This document shows positions 35,274 through 43,645 of a stretch of 64,000 bases of DNA, in pieces. A model generated the notes under the pieces. It was not told the origin of the DNA. It was given only the letters and a program-made list of their open reading frames with translations, and searched no databases. A program made the translations under genes and the position numbers. Every line of letters starts with the position of its first letter. The stretch's first letter is position 1. The stretch comes from Kiloniella laminariae (lineage in GTDB: Bacteria > Pseudomonadota > Alphaproteobacteria > Kiloniellales > Kiloniellaceae), in NCBI RefSeq assembly GCF_027214005.1, contig NZ_JAPWGY010000002.1, forward strand, positions 521,860-585,859, in the 5' to 3' direction.

Positions 35274-35617
35274 GCGGACGTGGTGGAATTGGTAGACACG
35301 CCGGACTTAAAACGTTGAGTGCCCTTGGGGAAACCCTTGGAGTAGAACTGCTCAAATTCGGGGAAAGCTGAAACCTAAAGGTCTATGCCAATCCCGAGCC
35401 AAGCCTGAACTTCGCCAAGAAGAACAGGAAGGTGTAGAGACTAGACGGGCAGCACCTAAGATCAGGCGACAGTGTGGTATGCCATGATTAGGGTGAAGGG
35501 ATAGTCCAGACCCCAAACACCGGGTGATTTCGATCATCAGGTGGCGGTGAAAACCGTAGCAGGTAAGAAAATCCGTTGACTTCGGTCGTGCGGGTTCAAG
35601 TCCCGCCGTCCGCACCA
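35274..35617 (+). tRNA. tRNA-Leu(UAA), interrupted by a group I intron
   Basis: Exons 35274-35308 and 35568-35617 join to an 85-nt tRNA with encoded CCA. The acceptor stem GCGGACG/CGTCCGC pairs perfectly. D arm has GTG/CAC; anticodon loop CTTAAAA has anticodon UAA; long variable arm TGACTTCGGTCG marks a type II (Leu) tRNA; T arm GCGGG TTCAAGT CCCGC. The anticodon stem is CCGGA/TCCGT, leaving a C27-U43 mismatch. The intron sits after U34, the position used by cyanobacterial and plastid tRNA-Leu(UAA) introns. Confidence 0.93.
35309..35567 (+). ncRNA. Group I self-splicing intron in the tRNA-Leu anticodon loop (259 nt)
   Basis: P1: 5' exon ACTT (35305-35308) pairs with GAGT (35317-35320), giving the required U-G pair at the splice site. 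The core has the segment AGAGACTAGACGGG (35436-35449) and ATAGTCC (35501-35507), whose GACTA/TAGTC pairing is P7, the guanosine-binding helix. TTCGGGGAAA and AATCCCGAGCC are P4-P6-type elements as in cyanobacterial introns. The last intron base is G (omega-G, 35567). It has no reading frame for a homing endonuclease. Size is close to the cyanobacterial tRNA-Leu introns (about 250 nt). Confidence 0.92.
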
Positions 35618-35762
35618 CTCTCCCTCTTTCAACAACAGATGAGATAAGCCCCCTTTTCCGAACTGACTGTGATCCCTGCTCCAGAGATCACCTGCAGCGG
35701 ATGAAAATGAGCTTTTGACAGATGATAACTGCCAGTACCCCTGGCATGACGGAGTAATGCTT

Positions 35763-36284
35763 ATGCAAGGCCAGCGCCTCTTCTTCTTTGGTTCCTTGAT
35801 GGATCCCGATGTACTCGAAATAGTAACCGGTCGAGCTATTGATCAAACCCATTTGAAACCAGGTACGCTGGAAGGCTATCGCTGCGAACGTGAAGTAAAG
35901 GAAAGTTACCCTGTCTTGGTGCCCTGTCCCGGCGGGAAAGCAACCGTTCTGATTGCAGAGGGACTGAGTGAAACAGAGATCGACAGAATTCTGTTTTATG
36001 AAACAGGAGAATACGACCTGGTTCCCTTCACAGTAGATGACGGGACCGGCAAACTGGAAGCTCAAGGCTTTGCAACAGGCGAAGGCATCAAGACCTCGGG
36101 TGACACCTGGCGTCTGAATGTCTGGCAGGCGACTGAAAAGTCAGATTTTTTACCCTTGGCCAGCGCGTTCATGGCAGCCTACGGGAAAATGTCAATTCCA
36201 GAAGCCCTTAAGTACTGGGATCAGTTGACTGAGGAATTCGAGGCAAAAAAACCCCGCGCCCTCAAACGCGGACAGTCCCTTTAA
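35763..36284 (+). CDS. Gamma-glutamylcyclotransferase (AIG2-like) family protein
   Basis: 173 residues from ATG 35763, preceded by GGAG eight bases upstream; ATG 35757 is an alternative. N-terminal RLFFFGSLMDPDVLEIVTGR is the substrate-binding YGSL-like motif; the likely catalytic Glu is in FYETGEYDLVPF. AIG2-like proteins act on gamma-glutamyl or similar amines; exact substrate unknown. The C-terminal 40 residues are a helical, charged extension. It ends in a strong terminator and is not grouped with other genes. Confidence 0.83.
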   Translation: MQGQRLFFFGSLMDPDVLEIVTGRAIDQTHLKPGTLEGYRCEREVKESYPVLVPCPGGKATVLIAEGLSETEIDRILFYETGEYDLVPFTVDDGTGKLEAQGFATGEGIKTSGDTWRLNVWQATEKSDFLPLASAFMAAYGKMSIPEALKYWDQLTEEFEAKKPRALKRGQSL

Positions 36285-36314
36285 TTTGCATCCAGATCTA
36301 TATTTCCAACAGAA

Positions 36315-36348
36315 ATAAAGCCCCTGTCCTTAAATACAGGGGCTTTAT
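36315..36348. terminator. Terminator after the GGCT-like gene
   Basis: ATAAAGCCCCTGT pairs perfectly with ACAGGGGCTTTAT, with A/T runs on both sides. It can serve the + gene and the convergent PilZ gene. Confidence 0.88.
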
Positions 36349-36384
36349 ATTCATCGGGACGCAACTGTCCCGTACCGTTGTTAC

Positions 36385-36720
36385 TTAACTGTGAAGTTGC
36401 CGCATCGTGTCCTGGTTCAGGATCCCGGCCAGTCGCTCGGCAATTTTCTCAGGCGAATTCCGGAACTTCAACCCTACCTTCAGACCATGGCGCCAGACAA
36501 CCTCGCCACCGAAATGAACCGAGCCTGGCAAAATCAGGGTAACATCACTGTTCAGTGGCACTGTATCTGTCAACAGAACCTGTACACCGGTTACAGAAAC
36601 ATCAAGAATTTCACAATCTGTGGTCAATTCAGGTCCAAATTTCAGACAGCCATTCAGGCCCGCATTCACCCTTGTGCGGCCTCGGCGTTCATCAATCTTT
36701 GTATTCAAAGCATCTTGCAT
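36385..36720 (-). CDS. PilZ domain protein
   Basis: 111 residues, a stand-alone PilZ domain. The c-di-GMP motifs RxxxR (RRGRTR, about 13-18) and DxSxxG (DVSVTG, about 40-45) are both present. It probably reports cyclic di-GMP to a partner protein controlling motility or surface polymers. No diguanylate cyclase or flagellar gene is nearby, so the output is unknown. Confidence 0.9.
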   Translation of the reverse strand: MQDALNTKIDERRGRTRVNAGLNGCLKFGPELTTDCEILDVSVTGVQVLLTDTVPLNSDVTLILPGSVHFGGEVVWRHGLKVGLKFRNSPEKIAERLAGILNQDTMRQLHS

Positions 36721-36948
36721 ATCGACCGATCCCCCATCGATTTCAGTGCATTTTCATAAAATCCCATCTATACAAGGTGACGCGCTTTACAAAAAATAAC
36801 AAGAAAATAAACAGATCCGGGACCCGTTGGCCTGTTACATTCTGCTTCTCCCCGGGATTTTATTACCCCATAACAAAACTATTAGGCCAAAGCGCCGATA
36901 ATTACTCCAGTTCACCTGAGAATTATTACTATTCCTATCTTCAGAAAA
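36721..36948. other. Intergenic region
   Basis: About 230 AT-richer bases holding the PilZ promoter; I see no gene or clear structure. Confidence 0.4.
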
Positions 36949-37674
36949 CTAGCCGTGGAGTTTCAGGATTTCCTCAACCTGCTCTGCACAGTGGTCAAGG
37001 AGCTGCTGGTCCGTCGAACGCATGACAATCCGCACGCCTGTCCCCCCCTTCCCCATAAAGGGATAACTGCCAATATCCACTTCGGCGAATCTTGCCTGTA
37101 CCTCTTTGAGATCACCTGCAATTTCCCCTTCCTTGGCTGAACTGCTCAGGGTTTTCGAGATCATCGGCAAGCCACCGGTCAGAGTTGGTGCAAGCTTGGA
37201 AAACATCGATTGCATAATCTTCGGCACACCAGCCATCACAAAAACATTGCCCATGCGATATCCCGGCGCAATCGAAATATCGTTTTCAACCAGCTCTGCA
37301 CCCTCAGGCACATGCGCCATGCGCAAACGTGCCTCTGTCAGTTGTTCCTGACCATAAAAATCAAGCATAAGCCGATATGCCTCCGGGTGAAGGATCAAGG
37401 GGACGGCAAAGGCATCGGCAATGCATTGTGAGGTAATATCATCATGGGTCGGCCCGATCCCACCGGTGGTAAACACGTAATCAAACTTGCCCCGAACCTC
37501 GTTTACCGTGGCGACGATGCGTTCAGCAACATCCGGAATAACCCGGGCTTCATCAAGGCGGATACCGATTTCGTTCAGTTTCTCCCCAAGAAAGGCCATA
37601 TTGGCATCCTGGGTTCTGCCAGAGAGAATTTCGTTACCGATAATCAGCAAGCAGGCTTTGTAAATCCGCTCCAT
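36949..37674 (-). CDS. CinA-type molybdopterin-binding (MoCF) domain protein
   Basis: 241 residues from ATG 37674, preceded by AGGAG. It has the MoCF (MoaB/MogA-like) fold: LLIIGNEILSGRTQDANMAFL at the start, then TTGGIGPTHDDITSQCIADAF with the pterin-binding GGxGPTxDD. It lacks the C-terminal PncC (NMN deamidase) domain of full CinA. It overlaps no gene but follows YtoQ by 13 bases on the same strand, so they are probably co-transcribed. A nucleotide-repair (FAD or ADP-ribose pyrophosphatase) role is known for some CinA MoCF domains; here it is inferred. Confidence 0.88.
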   Translation of the reverse strand: MERIYKACLLIIGNEILSGRTQDANMAFLGEKLNEIGIRLDEARVIPDVAERIVATVNEVRGKFDYVFTTGGIGPTHDDITSQCIADAFAVPLILHPEAYRLMLDFYGQEQLTEARLRMAHVPEGAELVENDISIAPGYRMGNVFVMAGVPKIMQSMFSKLAPTLTGGLPMISKTLSSSAKEGEIAGDLKEVQARFAEVDIGSYPFMGKGGTGVRIVMRSTDQQLLDHCAEQVEEILKLHG

Positions 37675-37687
37675 CACGCTCTCCTGA

Positions 37688-38158
37688 TTACGCTGGACGC
37701 TTTGAAATCGGAAGCTCTCCGGTCAAGACATAACGCAGGATCTCGACAATCTGTTCTGGCGTCTCGGTAACTGCCAGCGCTGCCGCATCAATTTCTTTCA
37801 GGGCATGCTGGTGATCTGCACCATGCAGCACAACAAGGCTTTTCCCCAAAGCAGCGGCATAGCCCGCATCAAAAGCGGCATTCCACTGCCTGTATTTTTC
37901 TCCGAAGCAGACCACAACCACATCGGATTGTTCAATCAGTCGCCGGGTCCGAATGGCATTGAGCTTGGCTCCCTTGTGGTCATGCCAGAATTTGTCAGAC
38001 TCTGCGCCAAGAATGGTCACGCCACAGTCATCAGAAGCTGCATGATCGGTCACGGGCGCATGAAAGGCGACATCAAGCCCGGCTTCTCCCGCCTTTCGCA
38101 CGATTACATCCCGCCAATTAGTGTGAATTTCTCCTGAAAGATAAACCTGCAACGCCAT
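37688..38158 (-). CDS. YtoQ family protein
   Basis: 156 residues from ATG 38158, preceded by AGGGAG. The family signature LSGEIHTNWRDVIV opens the protein, and KFWHDHKGAKLNAIRTRRLIEQSDVVVVCFGEKYRQWNAAFDAGYAAALGK is a nucleoside 2-deoxyribosyltransferase-like core. A nucleotide-related role is inferred from the fold only; no function has been established that I know of. It is upstream of the CinA-type gene in a likely two-gene operon. Confidence 0.85.
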   Translation of the reverse strand: MALQVYLSGEIHTNWRDVIVRKAGEAGLDVAFHAPVTDHAASDDCGVTILGAESDKFWHDHKGAKLNAIRTRRLIEQSDVVVVCFGEKYRQWNAAFDAGYAAALGKSLVVLHGADHQHALKEIDAAALAVTETPEQIVEILRYVLTGELPISKRPA

Positions 38159-38236
38159 ATCAGCTCCCTTTAGTTCTTCTGATGATTTTTCTGATGATGA
38201 CATTCGCCCCCGTTGAAGACCAGAGAAACTAAAATA

Positions 38237-38268
38237 ACAAAGGGTCGAAGTTTCCTCCGACCCTTTGT
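38237..38268 (-). terminator. Terminator of the PepSY gene
   Basis: ACAAAGGGTCG pairs with CGACCCTTTGT; the minus-strand 3' side continues TATTTTAG. It lies 32 bases after the PepSY stop. Confidence 0.78.
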
Positions 38269-38299
38269 GACAAGACCGCTATAGAGCAGGATGAAAAAT

Positions 38300-39667
38300 T
38301 CAGGCTGCTTTCCTGCCTGAAACACGGGTGATAACAAAATCAATGATTAACGCCACGATCAACGAGGCGCCCATCAACGGAAAGATCAGGCAGAGCGCCA
38401 GGGCAATCAGCAACACACCACGGGCGATACGGTAATCCGCCGGAATACGAGGCGCGCCAAGGCCACCCGCAGGACGGCGTTTCCACCACATCACAGCGCC
38501 AGAGACCGCAAGCATGACAATCGACAGACAGGCCAGCAACAGCACCAGCTGGTTAACCAGACCAAACTCCTGGCCCATATGCACGTTAATGCCCCATTCC
38601 ATTACCTTGGCAACAGGTCCGTAGTCCGCATAGTGCAGATCGATAATCGGCTGCCCCGAATACTGATCCAGATGGATCATCCGCTGGTTCTCGACCAGAT
38701 CCGGGAAGATAGAAGCAGAGTATACTCCTTCAGCACCAGACGGCAGATCAATGGAATATCCCGGCGTAATGGCAAGCTGGTTAAAAGTACTCACTGCTGT
38801 ATCGAGAGAGATCGGCGAAACACCAGCTCCTGTAACAGTTGAAAGCGGCATTGGCGCATTTTCAAGCGACCAGGAGGTCGTCTCCATGACTTCTGCTGAA
38901 GGAACTGTCGAGCTTGGTACTTCGTCCCATAGAGCTGGTGGATAACCAAGGCCGGATTCTGCCGCCAGTTTGTTTGCTTCAGCGCCCCACCAGACCGACC
39001 AGGGCAGACCTGTCATCGCCAGAAAGGCAATAAACCCGGCAGTAAACAGCCCGAGGACAGCATGGGTGTCACGCCAGAACAAACGTTTTTTCGGCGTCCC
39101 CCGCACGGTAACTACACCGCCAGCCTGACCACGCGGCCACCAGAGATAGATCCCCGTGATTGTCAGCATAATGGCCCAACAGGCGACAAGCTCAATCACA
39201 TAGTTCGCGACCTTGCCGAAATAGGCCAGACTGTGGATCTTGCTGATCATCCGCATGATATGCCCCTCACGCGGGATCACACCCAACACCTCTGCTGAAT
39301 AGGGATTTACATAGACAAACAGCCTTTCCCCTGTGCTGTCCTTGACGCCGACCCTGGCGCTGGATGTCTCTGTCGCCGGAGGTGCGTAACTGAAAGACTT
39401 GCCCTCAGGCACGGCAGTCAGCGCCGCGGCAACCAGATCTGCATGGCTTACTTTTGCATCAACAACCTGTTCAACCTGTAACTGGGATCGGTACAAAACC
39501 GCATCAAGCTCATCATCAAACAGATAAAGAGCCCCGGTCACAGCCAGGGAAATCATAAAGGGCAGCACCAGCAACCCTGCGTAAAAGTGCCAGCGCCAGA
39601 CGGCTTTATAGAGCCCGGAATAGCTGCTGCTGGCGACGGAGACATCCGTCGCGGTCATATCGGTCAT
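38300..39667 (-). CDS. PepSY-associated membrane protein (iron/siderophore-related, PiuB-like)
   Basis: 455 residues with four or five membrane segments. It has YKAVWRWHFYAGLLVLPFMISLAVTGALYLF at the start, HSLAYFGKVANYVIEL, WRDTHAVLGLFTAGFIAFLAMTGL and a C-terminal VHMGQEFGLVNQLVLLLACL. The conserved membrane histidines resemble those of PepSY_TM proteins, which reduce ferric siderophores. A small DUF2946-like protein lies just upstream on the same strand. The pair is common beside TonB receptors; none is in the window. Confidence 0.88.
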   Translation of the reverse strand: MTDMTATDVSVASSSYSGLYKAVWRWHFYAGLLVLPFMISLAVTGALYLFDDELDAVLYRSQLQVEQVVDAKVSHADLVAAALTAVPEGKSFSYAPPATETSSARVGVKDSTGERLFVYVNPYSAEVLGVIPREGHIMRMISKIHSLAYFGKVANYVIELVACWAIMLTITGIYLWWPRGQAGGVVTVRGTPKKRLFWRDTHAVLGLFTAGFIAFLAMTGLPWSVWWGAEANKLAAESGLGYPPALWDEVPSSTVPSAEVMETTSWSLENAPMPLSTVTGAGVSPISLDTAVSTFNQLAITPGYSIDLPSGAEGVYSASIFPDLVENQRMIHLDQYSGQPIIDLHYADYGPVAKVMEWGINVHMGQEFGLVNQLVLLLACLSIVMLAVSGAVMWWKRRPAGGLGAPRIPADYRIARGVLLIALALCLIFPLMGASLIVALIIDFVITRVSGRKAA

Positions 39668-39729
39668 GGAATACCTCGGTTCACAGAAGGCACTTTCACC
39701 AGAAAGGCCTCAAATTTCAGGATAACTAT

Positions 39730-40146
39730 TTAGATGAAATCTGTTGTGAGACGAGGAGGGGCACGGGGATGTGACTGCCGATTGAGTAAAAAACCGGTAA
39801 GACGGGTATCATTCTGATGAACAATCGACCCGACAAGATAGAAGGACGGGGTGGCTGCTTTTGCCAGTTCGACCTGAACCAGTCGGTCACCAAAAGCGGA
39901 AAAGCAGATATTGAAACAACAGCCATCCACCAGAGGATCATGATCCGGCGGTGTCGGTGCCTTGTCGGCGAGGGAAACAATGCCATCCGGCGTACAGATG
40001 ACCTGACCTGAAAGGAGATCATTATTCTGTACTGTATGAGCGGAAGGATGGCAGGCCGCAACGAGACGGAAAAACAGCAAAGACAGAGCCAGGAAAGCAA
40101 CTGTTCCTCGTCCGCTCCACCGTCTTTTTTCTGCACCAGCTGCCAA
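39730..40146 (-). CDS. DUF2946-like small protein
   Basis: 138 residues from TTG 40146. It has a hydrophobic N-terminal segment (about 14-31) and a HDPLVDGCCFNICFSAF stretch resembling the DUF2946 (DxCPxC) region. It ends with a RAPP motif (HPRAPPRL), which is common at the end of DUF2946 proteins. It is upstream of and co-directional with the PepSY gene, as DUF2946 genes often are. An overlapping 150-codon frame in another phase lacks these features and was not chosen. The start is unsure. Confidence 0.6.
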   Translation of the reverse strand: MAAGAEKRRWSGRGTVAFLALSLLFFRLVAACHPSAHTVQNNDLLSGQVICTPDGIVSLADKAPTPPDHDPLVDGCCFNICFSAFGDRLVQVELAKAATPSFYLVGSIVHQNDTRLTGFLLNRQSHPRAPPRLTTDFI

Positions 40147-40322
40147 AATACCTGTTTTCCCGAAGAGTAAAGACCCAATTCGAAAAATCTATCTACGTCC
40201 GCAGGCTCTTTGTCAAGACAACGACAGCCAGGCCGCAGGAGTTCACAAACACTTACCTACGGTTAGAAGGCTTGAGAACTTTACCAGGCGTGAAAACAGA
40301 GACACAAAGTCAGGAAAAATGC

Positions 40323-40877
40323 TTATCGCTGATAATAGCCCTTGGAACGCATGCAGCGGCTAAAATGAACCGCCTGACGTTGTTTGGGTTCCTGCGTGTT
40401 AATACTTTTACGTAAAGTGGATAGAGAAGATCCTCCTCCCCCGAGATCGTCGTTGAAGCTGCCTCCCCGATCATCTTCAACCCGGGCGTCATGTGCGATC
40501 AGGGCCTCGGCATAATAATGACAGGAGGCGACATCAGACTGATATTCCTGTTCACTCTTTGGCTCTGTGGCGGAATAGAGTTTCCCGTCACTCCCCTCAA
40601 TCAGGACTGGTGGCTTGGCGGGCGCGTAAGGATTGTCTCCACCAGCAGGTTGATCGCTGATTGTCAGGCCATCCGGGGTATTGCTGACAGTACCAGAAAC
40701 AGAACTGTTGTTAACGCCGGTTCCATTATCGCTCGGCGGCAGGGAAAGGGTCGAAGAACTGCTGGCTGGTGCCGTGGTTTTTGCAACCGGGGTTTCCTTT
40801 TGACTGTTTCCGCCAAAAGCACAGCCAGACAAAAGAATGACAGATGCAAAAAGAGTAACAGTTTTCAGGTTCGGCAT
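40323..40877 (-). CDS. Lipoprotein of unknown function
   Basis: 184 residues with a lipoprotein signal: hydrophobic TLFASVILLSGC with the lipobox cysteine at 19. The next 60 residues are Ser/Thr/Pro-rich and probably flexible; then a compact C-terminal domain has two conserved-looking cysteines (ASCHYYAEALIAHDAR and HFSRCMRSKGYYQR). The pattern of a CMRxxGY end is common in alphaproteobacterial outer-envelope lipoproteins. No assigned function. Monocistronic. Confidence 0.8.
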   Translation of the reverse strand: MPNLKTVTLFASVILLSGCAFGGNSQKETPVAKTTAPASSSSTLSLPPSDNGTGVNNSSVSGTVSNTPDGLTISDQPAGGDNPYAPAKPPVLIEGSDGKLYSATEPKSEQEYQSDVASCHYYAEALIAHDARVEDDRGGSFNDDLGGGGSSLSTLRKSINTQEPKQRQAVHFSRCMRSKGYYQR

Positions 40878-41131
40878 AACAAATCTCCCAGTAGAACAGT
40901 CTTCACATAGAGTCAGCCTGTAATATCACAGACTTGCCCTTTAGTTGACCAGCGAACAGAATGACATGGGCAATCTGCACCGTCTTCAGAGTCTTTTACA
41001 AGTGTTATAAATGGTATCATGGACCCTACCCGCTTAACAAAACACAAAGAAGTCACCATAGTTGCAGGATTGTGATTCTTTTTCCCCCATGACTCACAGA
41101 GCACATTTCCCCCATCACCCCGGAACTCCTT

Positions 41132-41833
41132 ATGATTTTTGCGCTCCCCCTTATCCCAGGCACCCTTCTTAAACGGTACAAACGTTTTCTGGCTGACATA
41201 AAGTTAACAGACGGCACAATCGTTACAGCGCACACAACAAACACCGGTTCCATGTTGACACTTGTCGAACCGGGCTCCCCGGTCTGGCTGTCGGAATCCG
41301 ACAACCCCAAACGAAAACTCAAATACACCTGGGAAATTGGCGCGGCGGGATCGACAGCCGTCGGGGTCAACACGGCCATCCCCAACTTGCTTGTCTTCGA
41401 CGAGATCTCCAAAGGTAACGTGGACAGCCTTACCGGATACAGCACAATCAAACGCGAAGTGAAATACGGAAAAAATTCCCGCATCGATGTCTTCTTGCAA
41501 CAGGAAGGGCGGCCAGACTGTTATGTCGAAGTCAAATCCGTAACCCTGAGCAGAAGACAAGGCGTTGCCGAGTTTCCAGATGCCGTTTCCAGCAGAGGCA
41601 CCAAACATCTGGAAGAGCTGGGCGACATGGTCGAGCAGGGACATCGGGCAGTTATGTTTTATCTTGCACAGCGCAGCGACTGTACCGACTTTGCCACTGC
41701 AAACGATATTGATCCGGTCTATGCCGCAGCTCTCAAACAGGCAATCAAACGGGGGGTTGAGGTTCTGGCCTATGGCTGCCAGGTCACTCCGGAGGGAATT
41801 TTCTTGGATAAGCCCCTTGTGGTGAGTATATAA
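41132..41833 (+). CDS. sfsA: DNA/RNA nuclease SfsA family protein
   Basis: 233 residues. SfsA hallmarks: GTLLKRYKRFLADIKL, VTAHTTNTGSMLTLVEPGSPVWLS, and the nuclease core SRIDVFLQ...CYVEVKSVTL with FPDAVSSRGTKHLEEL. Known as sugar fermentation stimulation protein; the fold is a PD-(D/E)XK-like nuclease with an OB domain. It is followed by map and radC on the same strand. Ribosome site is weak (GGA). Confidence 0.93.
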   Translation: MIFALPLIPGTLLKRYKRFLADIKLTDGTIVTAHTTNTGSMLTLVEPGSPVWLSESDNPKRKLKYTWEIGAAGSTAVGVNTAIPNLLVFDEISKGNVDSLTGYSTIKREVKYGKNSRIDVFLQQEGRPDCYVEVKSVTLSRRQGVAEFPDAVSSRGTKHLEELGDMVEQGHRAVMFYLAQRSDCTDFATANDIDPVYAAALKQAIKRGVEVLAYGCQVTPEGIFLDKPLVVSI

Positions 41834-41856
41834 GCGGAAACCTTTTTTAAGCGCTG

Positions 41857-42705
41857 ATGCGGTGCAGAAATAATCGAAGAAATGGATCAGAGAACGTGAT
41901 CGACAATCTGACAAGAGAAGAACGACAGTTCGTTACCTATACCGAAGAAGACTTTGCCGGAATGCGCAAGGCAGGCAAACTTGCGGCTGAAACACTCGAT
42001 TTCATCACGCCCTATGTAGAAGTCGGGGTATCAACTGGCAAACTGAATGACCTCTGTCATGAGTTTATCACCGATCACAACGCTGTACCCGCGCCCTTGA
42101 ATTACAAGGGATTTCCCAAGTCGATCTGCACTTCTGTCAACCATGTCGTCTGCCACGGCATTCCCGGCGAAGACAAGATCCTGCGCGATGGCGACAGCCT
42201 TAACATTGATGTAACTGTCATCCTCGACGAATGGCATGGCGACACCAGCCGCATGTTTTTTGCCGGAAATCCGAACGTAAAATCCAGGCGCCTCTGTGAT
42301 GTAACCTACGACTGCCTGATCCGGGGGATCGAAGTGGTCAAACCCGGTGCGACCCTCGGGGATATCGGTCACGCAATCCAGACCTACGCCGAAGCCAACC
42401 GTTATTCCGTGGTCGAAGATTTCTGTGGCCATGGCATCGGGCGCAGCTTTCATACACCCCCCAGCGTGCTGCACTATGGGGAGCCCGGCAAGGGTGCCCG
42501 TCTGCTCGAAGGGATGATCTTTACAATCGAACCCATGATCAATGGTGGCAAGTACGCGGTCAAAATCCTCAATGACGGCTGGACTGCAGTTACCAAGGAT
42601 CGCTCGCTTTCCATGCAGTTTGAACATACTATCGGTGTAACTGCAGACGGCTGCGAGATCTTCACCCTTTCCCCCAAAGGATGGCATAAACCGCCTTACG
42701 ACTAG
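41857..42705 (+). CDS. map: Methionine aminopeptidase, type I
   Basis: 282 codons from ATG 41857; GTG 41896 (269 residues, MIDNLTREERQF) is nearer the usual family length and may be the true start. It removes N-terminal Met from nascent proteins. Metal ligands are visible: Asp in NIDVTVILDEWHGDTSR (two Asp), His in FCGHGIGRSFH, Glu in FTIEPMI, and Glu in SMQFEHTIGVT. VCHGIP supplies the substrate His. Lies between sfsA and radC. Confidence 0.94.
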   Translation: MRCRNNRRNGSENVIDNLTREERQFVTYTEEDFAGMRKAGKLAAETLDFITPYVEVGVSTGKLNDLCHEFITDHNAVPAPLNYKGFPKSICTSVNHVVCHGIPGEDKILRDGDSLNIDVTVILDEWHGDTSRMFFAGNPNVKSRRLCDVTYDCLIRGIEVVKPGATLGDIGHAIQTYAEANRYSVVEDFCGHGIGRSFHTPPSVLHYGEPGKGARLLEGMIFTIEPMINGGKYAVKILNDGWTAVTKDRSLSMQFEHTIGVTADGCEIFTLSPKGWHKPPYD

Positions 42706-42740
42706 GGTTCCCCACTTACAAACTCTGCCCCGGAGGTCGC

Positions 42741-43424
42741 GTGCAAAAGGACAAACCTCACTTTCATGGCCACCGTGAACGTCTGCGCCAACGCTTGCTC
42801 GACAAGGGTGCGGAAAGTTTTGCAGATTATGAAGTGCTGGAATGTCTGCTTTTTGGTGCCAATCCCCGCGGCGACACCAAACCGCTGGCAAAAAAGCTGA
42901 TCGAGGAATTCGGCTCCCTTGCCGGGGTTTTTGCCGCGGCACCTGAAGAGCTGGAAAAGATCTCCGGCATGGGAAACGCGGCGATCAGCCTTGTCAAAAT
43001 TGTCCCGGAAGCTGCCCGCCGGATGAGCAAAACGACCTTGCTCGATCAACCTTTGATCAACTCCTGGGAAAAACTCGTTGATTACTGCCAGATCTCCATG
43101 AGCCATGAGCGGATTGAACAATTTCGATTGCTGTTCCTTGATCGTAAAAACCGGTTGATTGCTGACGAAGTCCAGCAAAAGGGTACTGTTGACCATACTC
43201 CAGTTTACCCGCGGGAAGTGGTCAAACGGGCGCTCGAGCTCAATGCCTCGGCCTTTATTATGGTCCACAACCACCCCAGTGGAGATCCGACCCCTTCTGC
43301 CGCTGATCTGGCGATGACAAGAGAAGTCAAAGCCGTCTGTCAAAAGCTCGGAATCGAGCTGCATGATCACCTTATTATCAGCCGCAGCGGCCATAGCAGT
43401 ATGCGTAATCTCGGGCTGCTCTGA
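42741..43424 (+). CDS. radC: RadC family JAB/MPN-domain protein
   Basis: 227 residues from GTG 42741 with a good GGAGG-type site. It has an N-terminal helix-hairpin-helix region (GMGNAAISLVKIVPE) and the C-terminal JAMM metal site: HNHPSGDPTPSAADLAMT with a preceding KGTVDHTPVYPREVVKRAL. The historical DNA-repair name is not well supported; the biological role is uncertain. Often beside map in alphaproteobacteria. Confidence 0.93.
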   Translation: MQKDKPHFHGHRERLRQRLLDKGAESFADYEVLECLLFGANPRGDTKPLAKKLIEEFGSLAGVFAAAPEELEKISGMGNAAISLVKIVPEAARRMSKTTLLDQPLINSWEKLVDYCQISMSHERIEQFRLLFLDRKNRLIADEVQQKGTVDHTPVYPREVVKRALELNASAFIMVHNHPSGDPTPSAADLAMTREVKAVCQKLGIELHDHLIISRSGHSSMRNLGLL

Positions 43425-43645
43425 TCGATAAACCTGACAAAACCAAGCCCATAAGAAACACACTTCGTCTTATACCTACTGATGCTACCCACACTCCACG
43501 CAGATAAAGCAAAACAGTACCATCAACAGTGAGCAGAGCCTGTTTTTAAACCACTTCGCTCCCCCCCCTTGGGCTTCCGCGAAGGAAGACAAAATTGCCA
43601 AAAATCTCTAGTATGAAACTTTCACTTCAGCTGGAGATCAATCCG

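Noticed and set aside
35352-35618. An 88-codon minus frame over the intron and tRNA
   Set aside because: It lies on the strand opposite to a well-folded tRNA and group I intron, so it is a chance frame, not a homing endonuclease.
39726-40178. A 150-codon minus frame overlapping the DUF2946-like gene
   Set aside because: It is in another phase and lacks the Cys motif and RAPP tail of the chosen frame.
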